Positions 56,831-64,000 of a stretch of DNA of 64,000 nucleotides are shown here, in pieces. The number at the start of each line of letters is the position of its first letter. Position 1 is the stretch's first letter. The stretch covers positions 73,505,821 through 73,569,820 of the forward strand of contig JAHLJT010008756.1 of assembly GCA_031308135.1 (NCBI GenBank), read 5' to 3'. The translations under genes were made by a program, and so were the position numbers. Source of the stretch: Acheta domesticus. Its lineage: Eukaryota; Arthropoda; Insecta; Orthoptera; Gryllidae. The notes beneath the pieces are model-generated. The model ran no database searches. It worked only from the letters and a program-made list of their open reading frames with translations, and was not told the origin of the DNA.

Positions 56831-59729
56831 TCATTGTAAAGACACAACAATTATCAAGACTTTATGAGGATACTTCGACATTGTTCATGCGTTTCTATTT
56901 CTATCGTTCTGGCCGTTTACGGTGAGCACTTTGTATTGACTTGTATTTTATTTATTAAGCGATGCTACGCTCTATTTAAGAAGTGTTTACACATAGGCAC
57001 CCGAATTAATTCAAATTTGGCACCCAATCTTGAATATTAACAATTATAACCTTTCATTGGGATGAATTAATAGCAAAGGGAGTACACGTCAAAACCCCTG
57101 CGGCTAAGATAGGTTTCATTTTCCCTCAAAAACCGCCGACTGCATTACAGAGAAAAAAAATAATTTGCCCAACAACATCGCTCAAATATTGTTGCAAGAT
57201 GACCATGAGTGCGCACCACCTTCCCGGGTGGCAGAAAGCGATCACGCTATCAAAGTCTTCCATTGTCGACATTCGAGAAAATTGATACATTTACACCAGA
57301 CCTGCACAGCATTTTGCACTTTCACTGACCTCAGGAGCTGCGTGCGGGCAACTCCGGGGCAAATGAGAAAATCGATGAAGGGTGGGGATGACACCCAATC
57401 TAGGAGTGGGGTCCACCAATCAGAATGCGCAATTCGAAAGATAGCGCGTAAATTTAAAGAGCAATCGGCAAGAACATGACGGTCAAATACAGTTCAAGTA
57501 ATATTGTGTTTCGTATTATATTGCAAATGTTTGTTCTCGGTATATGACAGGGCGAAATATGAAACTACAACGAATTATACATAATAGATTTCGACACCAA
57601 GTATTATTATTGCTTGCAGGGCTTATAATGTAATTCGCTTTGCTACGATGTAATCACAAATTTAGAGTTGTGCTAAACACAAAATTTTGATACTAAATTG
57701 TTTTTGTTTGATGATGACAGCAATTAACTATTTTTATTAACTATGTTTAATTGAATAAGACGGTTCTCTCAAAGCAAAAACGTATTGTTCTTAAAAAAAT
57801 CATGATTATTTTCTGTTCTAATTCCTGACAAGAGTGTAGAGTCGCTTACGAGATCGTATAAAAATATAAAGTCCTTTGCATTCTATTTAATTAATACCCA
57901 TGATTACCTTATGATTGTCCGTAACATATCGTCACAGAAGTTTGTTCGTTGATCTCTTTTATTCAGTTTCATAATATAATGGGGAAGATGGTCACAAATG
58001 TGCTATTAAACATTATCCTTCTTGGAATTACCACATATTCTATTTTAAGTCAATCTTGATGTGAGAGATTGCTCTCATGATTTTGTTCATTTTTCTATGA
58101 TTTGGAGATTATAACATTCCTGGTGAACAATCAATTATTAAATTGCAATTTTGTGTTACAATTAAACAATATTTTTCTCTTATATATAAGCATATATTTT
58201 AAAGCTATTGCTTTAAAATAATGCTTAAGAGTCACAATGAGCATGTTATTTTGTTTAAAAAAAATTAGAAAATGAAAATACATACAGTGGTGGATACAAA
58301 GGTGGATATACAGTAGTGCACAGAACGTAAACAGTGAATTATGACCCTGATAACTTGAAATACTAGACATAATCTATTTAAACAAATGGGCATTTAATTT
58401 TGAAGCATGGATCATTATTAGACGCCCAGGCATTCAATCTACGCGCCGCGTCGTGCTACGTCAGACTTCTCCCCTCCCCGCAAAGCTTCCTAGTCCCCAC
58501 TACTTGCACCTTCGGCGCTGCCATGGGCAGACGATCGGCTCCCAAGTGCAGAATGCCCGCGGGAGCAGGCGTTGTGCAGGTCTGATTTACACTAAGACAC
58601 ATGCACGTTGCATTAAAAACCAACAGCCGAGAAATCTGGGTGGCGGATCGCCTCGCTCATGAAAACCGAGGAAATATGCAAATACGGAAATTTGAGTAAC
58701 GACTGCACTGACTGTGGGAGTTGAATAATTTATTGACGATCAGTGTCCAGTTTTCGTAGTTCTATAGCGCTCTATTCTCTGAGCTCGCGATTTTGGCGCG
58801 TCAGAAACGGTCAAAGATATATAGGTGTATTCATTCCCAGTCTAAAACTGAAGCTTATGTGAGGCCAGTTCTGATAGTTCTTGCATATAAGCGCTGCGAT
58901 CTTTGGGTCTCGTCTGGGCAAGGTCGTGATTGATCGTGATCCATTCGAAAGCTCTGTGGGTAGTTGATTTCTAACTTCAAGTCAGTGATTTGTCGCTTCG
59001 CGGTGGAATTGGTAAAGTCTAGAGCGAACAGTAACGAAAAGGGGTTGGAAATGTTTTGTAAAACTGTGTAACAGCCACAGTTTAAGATGTCATCTTAAGA
59101 TGTATATCTTACACTCACCCAAACCGATCGTGCGCAGCGAATGGAAAAGCGAGAAACTAGCCTCAAACTGGCTTCAGATATTTTGCCCCAAAGGCGGCTA
59201 GTTGACATGCCTATATATATATCTTCCACCGTGGTCAGAACAGAGCAAAAACAGCGTGGTTTATACACGGATAAATAATGGAATAAAACAAGGTGGGTAA
59301 TCGAGTTTTTTGCGTATCTCCTGACCAACCTTTGCAGCACTCCCACAACTTACGACGCATTAACAAGAAGAACGAGGAGTCTTAATCACTTTTTTCTTTA
59401 AGAATGTGTGAGAATTGAGAACAATAATTTGTCACCTTAATAAAACGTTTTGTAAATCTTTCACCTTTACTCCAAGAACTTATTGAGATTTAATAATATT
59501 CACATATCAAAGCACAGCTATACTTAGAATCGATACCAAATGTATCAATAAATTAATTTCAACTCTCGTGAGCGGCCTATGTAAACATACCCTTGATCTC
59601 CACATTCAAGGATACCCTTGCATCATTGTACAATGTTCAGACTGCTGTGCACTTTAATTGATTGATTGTTAGTAATTCCGTGCGCGTCAACTACTGAGGT
59701 ATATTGGTCCCGTAAGTTTAGTACGTTTT
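56831..59729. other. No recognised features
   Basis: Mostly AT-rich; a GC-richer patch lies at 58430-58600. A 104-codon frame at 57165-57479 shows no known motif. Confidence 0.45.
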
Positions 59730-59855
59730 TCATCAGGAGGTGGCGGCGATCTTCCCCTGTTGGATGGCGAGATCCAGCGCCGACCCACCGTCGACTAGCG
59801 GGGTTTTCCCAACATGTTATCTCCTCCACCGGGTCACCGCCCCAGTCGAGACAAG
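59730..59855 (-). repeat. GC-rich dispersed repeat D, copy 4 (fullest, minus strand)
   Basis: Minus strand: CTCGACTGGGGCGGTGACCC, GGTGGAGGAGATAACATG, GTGGGTCGGCGCTGGATCTC, GCCATCCAACAGGGGAAGAT and CGCCGCCACCTCCTGATG. It joins features seen separately in copies 1-3. Confidence 0.7.
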
Positions 59856-59904
59856 CTCTAAGCTACCGACCGGTCTCCTGGCATTTGTGGTAGTGTAGTG
59901 TATG

Positions 59905-59907
<3 letters not shown>

Positions 59908-59937
<30 letters not shown>
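59908..59937 (+). repeat. (GT)n microsatellite
   Basis: About 14 uninterrupted GT units. Confidence 0.95.
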
Positions 59938-59939
<2 letters not shown>

Positions 59940-60537
59940 GGGGAGATGATAGGACAAGAAAATATAATCGAGGACTCGTTAGTATTTTATCACTGTCAAT
60001 CATAATGGGGATCATTTTCAATATTTAGTATTACAAAAGAAAATAAAAACGTATGGTATACGGTACCTAAGTAAAAACATAATTATGAAGAGAAAATAAG
60101 AGTTCGAATATTTGACGTTTCCGATCATTGACGTTCGGATAATCGTTGTCTCACTGTATAGTGTTTTGCGCTGTATACCTTTGTGTCCGGCTACACCATT
60201 GATAAAATGGATACCAAACGTATCTATCAAATACCTCGACATATTCATCTAGAGCTTATGATGAAAAGACGTGGGTGAGCTAGTCCGGGGTGCCGACGAC
60301 TACTCGTTCTGCTCAGTATTAATTTACGTCATGAACCACGTGACCTCAACTTGGGCACTTCGTTGAAAAGCCAGACCAGTCGTAGACCGCCGTGTTGCAT
60401 GGAGAGCGAGATGTGTTCAGAAACATTTTGAAAGTGGCGTAAAATGACAATTTATAATGGTGACCGACCAAAAATAACAATATGTATATGTAATTGAAAT
60501 AAAAGACGCAAATTTTTTTTAAAATGCTTCGTGGTTT
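59938..60537. other. No recognised feature
   Basis: AT-rich to mixed sequence with no supported gene. Confidence 0.5.
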
Positions 60538-60823
60538 TGTTTCAATGACTTATCACAAGGTGATTTTGGCATTTGACTTCATTTAAAATTCCCGTTAATA
60601 TTGTGGCGCAAAGTGGTGGTAATTGCCTGAAGTTGGATACAATGGGCAATACCTCACCCATTTCTTTTCATCACGATACATCCGGGGAGGGGGAGGTCTT
60701 GCGCATCGTTTCCGACTTCAGCCAATTAGCTTCAGGTACCAGTTTGCGTCACGGCATTAGCGGGAATTTTAAATGCAACCAGTTACCAAAACAATCACCA
60801 CCTTCTTATAAGTCATTGAAACA
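60538..60823. mobile_element. Fold-back MITE (286 bp)
   Basis: Ends TGTTTCAATGACTTAT and its inverse are perfect over 12 bases and the pairing resumes inward: CATTTAAAATTCCCG(T/C)TAAT and GT(G)GCGCAAA(G/C)(T)GGT. The arms pair for roughly 90 bases each with indels. It has no coding capacity. No clear target duplication is seen. A piece similar to its inner arm, GTGACGCAAACTGGT, recurs at about 60998. Confidence 0.75.
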
Positions 60824-61734
60824 GATATAAGAAGCATTTTGTTTAATATTGCAACTAGTTATTTCAATTACACCGTCATCGTGTTACTTTCCGTTAAAAA
60901 TTGTTCCTTTACAACACTTCTAGTTCTCCATGCAAAATGGCGGCCTGCGACGTCTGGTTTTTCAAACGTGGTGTTCGTGTTGTGGTCACGTGGTTCGTGA
61001 CGCAAACTGGTGGTGCGTAGAACGAGTAAAAATGCGGGCAGAGTAGCCCACCCGCATCTTTCCACCATGGTACGTCCTGTTCTGTGACCTGCGGAGACCA
61101 GCCGTCAGGCCGCCGGCGAAGAGTGGCAGCGTCGTCGGAACAGGAGCGTGTAATAGACTCGTCAGTGGCGGCACGCCGCGGCCCCTCTGAAGTCGCGCCC
61201 CGACCGGTTTCAGCTGCCAGGCCCTCCCGCCCCCCCTCCACCCGTCTGCAACCGGCGACGCACCTCGCGTGAATGAGCTGGGTGGACGCCAGCGCGCTAA
61301 GGATAGGTGACGAGTGCAAATTGCTCCTTACAAATTGGGGGAGGTGCACCTCGCTGTAGTTCACGATACTAGGCTCTTCGTTTTATGGGAGAGATCCCTA
61401 ACGAATTTTGACCACTGAATAATCTTTGCCGAAATAAGCAATGTTTTGCTTATGTTCTTCTAAGTTAAAAACAATAAACGTATAAAATGAAGGTCTGGAA
61501 GGAATTTTAATGTATCACAATATGAAAGAAACAACCCTTAAAAATATTATCTAACTTGTTGAAGAGCTTCATGAAAAATGAGTAACTGTGTTTGATAGGT
61601 GTAAGCTAAGTATGAAAGATTTCGTGTATATTATTGAAGCTACCATTGAGGCACTGGAACATAATACTGGTGAATTTTCAATGTCCCCAATTTAAAGAAT
61701 TTGTACGAATAAACGGAAAGAAGATGCGGATGCC
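60824..61734. other. No gene; CpG-rich patch
   Basis: CpG-rich from about 60930 to 61340, including AAAATGGCGGC (60934-60944, YY1/Pho-like). A 151-codon minus-strand frame here is compositional. The remainder is AT-rich. Confidence 0.4.
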
Positions 61735-61812
61735 ACAAAAAAATTAAATAAAACATTATTAAGTCAAAAGCAGTAAAAACTGGATGTGACGTAGAGCAGA
61801 TATCTGCAAAAA
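61735..61812 (+). repeat. Short dispersed repeat R, copy 5
   Basis: AAGTCAAAAGCAGTAAAAAC, TGGATGTGACGTAG and ATATCTGCAAAA follow the family order; the T-rich leader is replaced by A/T mix. Confidence 0.5.
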
Positions 61813-62231
61813 TTATATAACACAAATGTAAACTAATGCATTATATATCATTGTTTTGTTAAAATAAACATTATTTATGTTTTTGATGATAAGTATAGCC
61901 CCTAATTATATAGAAAAAGTTTTACAGCAGAAAATATTTTACTTTTATTTAAATGCATTTACCGACTTTAATTGTTTAATGTCATCCGTCAATGTGTTGT
62001 AAAGTAATGTGCATTATATGTGGATTTCTTGTAGTGAGTTCTTAATACGTCTTGATGAACGTGATTTCTACGACTTGTTGAAATTATTTAATATCAATAT
62101 TGCATGAAAATATGTTCTCACCGTTAAGTCAGTTTTGAAAAATAATGCAGATTCGTAAGTAATTAAGCAAGGCAAATGGTATAGCAAGCTCTATGCAAAG
62201 AGGCTTGCAGGGATCACGTGGATGACATTTT
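61813..62231. other. No recognised feature
   Basis: AT-rich DNA before a hairpin-family fragment. Confidence 0.5.
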
Positions 62232-62486
62232 TTTCATTATTCGAAAAGACAGAGGTTTTGCCGTCAATCGATTTTTTTGGTATCATGGACCCACAAAATG
62301 GATTCTGGATACACTACGGGCTAGAAGATTCCGCCCCCCTCCCCCTAAATTTAGCAACTGAAGTTATCCCCTTTTTAGTTACCAGGGTCTGAAATAAGAC
62401 TTTTCTACCTAAAATTCTCGTTTTTTTTTCGCGCAGCAATACATAACTTTCTCTCTACTCCTCCAGCAGTAGCGAAAAAGCAAAAA
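62232..62486 (+). mobile_element. Hairpin-ended element, copy 10 (3' third)
   Basis: GAGGTTTTGCCGTCAATCG, ATCATGGACCCACAAAATGG, TTTAGCAACTGAAGTTATCC and CGCGCAGCAATACATAAC, then a short decayed palindrome, CTTTCTCTCTACTCC...AGTAGCGAAAAAG. No 5' part lies upstream. Confidence 0.7.
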
Positions 62487-62599
62487 TCAAGTAAATGTAA
62501 AGGAAAACGGTGAATGAAATATATCATCCTCTGGATTACTATTTCGAATGAAAAGCAGTGGATCACAGTGACCGCCAAGTACATTTTATGAATACTTGA

Positions 62600-64000
62600 C
62601 GCTGACAAAGTAGTCACAGTGTTCAAGCTGGGCAAAAATGCATGGCGGAAACATTTTCTACAATGTTGCTACAATTCTCTCTTAAACGAGGTGGTACAGA
62701 CCCCAGGTAGAGATCTAGATGTTACTGAAATCAATCACATCGTGTATACAACTAATTATCTGGTTTCTCAGATAATTTTGGGGCCATCCACGGCCGACAG
62801 CAAAACAGTAAACAGACCAGTACCACATGGACGAAGAGAATTATGAAACGGATAGCCGATACTCGGCGTGAAATATCACTCCTAGCTGAGGAATCTTCTA
62901 AATCAACGCACACCACTAAAGTTCAACGAAAGATATTCAATGTTGAACAAAAATACCGAACTGAAAATGACCCAAGTAGGCTAATCGTAGTTGAGAAGAT
63001 TAAAGAGAAAATTCAAACATGGGCTAAATGAATTAGACGTTACAAACGTAGAATAGATTTCCGTGTACAGAACCGGTTGTTTGAAACAGACGCGGAGAGA
63101 TTATATCGCAATCTGACTCAAAAACAGAATGGCAAGGCTGTCACTCCTTCAAAAGATGACGTCGAAGCATTTTGCAATCACTTGTCTGCCAGTACTGTAC
63201 AAAGTTGTAACTGCAGCCATAGTTGACAAAATGTACAAACATATAGAAAAGAATCATCTGATGCCAGGATGTCGTAAGGGCTCATATGGCTGTAAGGAAT
63301 TCTTACTACTGAATAAAATCATCTTGATTGATGTAAAGAAACGAAAACGTAATTTGAGCATCGCTTGGATTGACTACCAAAAGGCCTTTGATAGTGTACT
63401 ACACGATTCGATTTTGAGGACCCTGGAGATCTACCGATTTCATCCTAGACTTATTGAATTTTGCAAGGCTAGTATGAAGTCGTGGAGTACCAGGTTACTA
63501 ATACACAGCGGAAAGGAAGCAGTAGAAACCAGAAGTATTCAGATTAACAGGGGTATTTTTCAAGGAGATTCACTATCCGCTCTGCTGTTTTGAATTAGTT
63601 TGATCCCACTATCTAGACGGTTGTCGCAAACTGACTTTGGTTTTAAGCTCCATGATGATGAAAGGCCAGTATCACATTTGTTTTACATGGATGATCTGAA
63701 AGTGTTTGCTAAGAACGAAGCGATTCTCTCCCAAATGCTGTCTGTCATGAATGATTTTAGCAATGACATCTGCACGAAGTTTGGTTTTGACAAGTGGGCA
63801 AAAATCAATTTGAAAAGAGGCAAACTGACGTCAGAGAGCATTGAAGTTGATACGCACACTGTCATTCAAGATCTTGCGCCTGGTAAGACTTACAAATACC
63901 TGGGAATTGAAGAATGTGAGACCATCTCGAACGACACAATGAAAGAGAGAATTTGCAGTCAGTATTACGGAAGAGTGAGACTGGTCCTGCAGTCCGCTCT
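62600..64000 (+). pseudogene. R4/R2-like non-LTR retrotransposon, truncated at window edge
   Basis: Broken frames give pieces of one protein in order. The upstream region has KNAWRKHFLQCCYNSLLNE, then KRIADTRREISLLAEE and RRYKRRIDFRVQNRLFE. After a deletion junction near 63172 the RT follows: ITCLPVLYKVVTAAI, GCRKGSYGCKEFLLLNKI, SIAWIDYQKAFDSV (RT motif A), INRGIFQGDSLSALLF (motif B), a TGA stop (63591-63593), then FYMDDLKVFAKN (catalytic YMDD at 63684-63695), KTYKYLGIEE and MKERICSQYYGRVRLVLQSA at the edge. This order is what I recall for R2/R4 (Dong)-type elements with a restriction-like endonuclease. Frameshifts near 62845 and 63030, a probable large deletion across the early fingers at 63172, and a small in-frame loss before GCRKGSYG make it inactive. 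The C-terminal endonuclease would lie beyond 64000. Confidence 0.85.

Noticed and set aside
60909..61364. 151-codon minus-strand frame
   Set aside because: GC-rich compositional frame; overlapping frames in other phases are equally open.
1..64000. Prokaryotic-type features (operons, CRISPR arrays, riboswitches, origins)
   Set aside because: The window is eukaryotic repeat-rich DNA; no regularly spaced repeat arrays, Shine-Dalgarno-led gene strings or structured riboswitch cores were seen.

Overview
This is eukaryotic, AT-rich, non-coding DNA, most likely from an arthropod with a large repeat-rich genome. An insect of the cockroach, termite, stick-insect or orthopteran type would fit, but that is inference from the transposon mix and the sequence does not fix it. 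I found no intact host protein gene, rRNA, authentic tRNA gene or CRISPR array. Nearly every interpretable signal is a transposable element or its wreckage, in a background of AT-rich sequence and a few CpG-rich islands.

Layout. 0-8 kb: one dispersed repeat (copy 2 near 34.4 kb), then a pile-up of a high-copy, hairpin-ended non-autonomous element broken by tRNA-derived SINEs. 8-13 kb: GC-rich patches, a 130-150 bp GC-rich dispersed repeat, an exon-like scrap and another hairpin-ended copy. 13.9-16.5 kb: a tail-to-tail SINE pair, a decayed mariner and a decayed Tc1-like transposase, both minus strand. 17.7-21.9 kb: another hairpin-ended copy, SINEs, and a deleted Ty3-type LTR retrotransposon with an LTR end, a tRNA-Pro-like primer site and integrase remnants. 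22.4-27 kb: featureless AT-rich DNA. 27-32 kb: degenerate hairpin-family sequence, a gag/protease remnant, strong perfect hairpins and a jockey-like RT C-terminus. 34.3-37.1 kb: the second copy of the first dispersed repeat and a well-preserved 1.6 kb element with matching terminal inverted repeats, flanked by TTAA and carrying an open 121-codon frame. 38-51 kb: CpG islands, a full hairpin-ended copy, a transposase N-terminal remnant, a second mariner type and short dispersed repeats. 51-64 kb: an RT fragment, a tRNA-like SINE, an LTR/promoter-like block with a perfect 114 bp tandem duplication over a TATA box, a fold-back MITE, and an R4/R2-like non-LTR retrotransposon running off the right edge.

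Nothing here works together as a pathway. The items that stand out are (1) the TTAA-flanked element with an open, unrecognised ORF, (2) the hairpin-ended family with about eleven copies, (3) the perfect TATA-containing duplication, and (4) a hammerhead-like stem motif near the 3' end of a dispersed repeat. All family assignments come from reading the sequence; no database search was possible.
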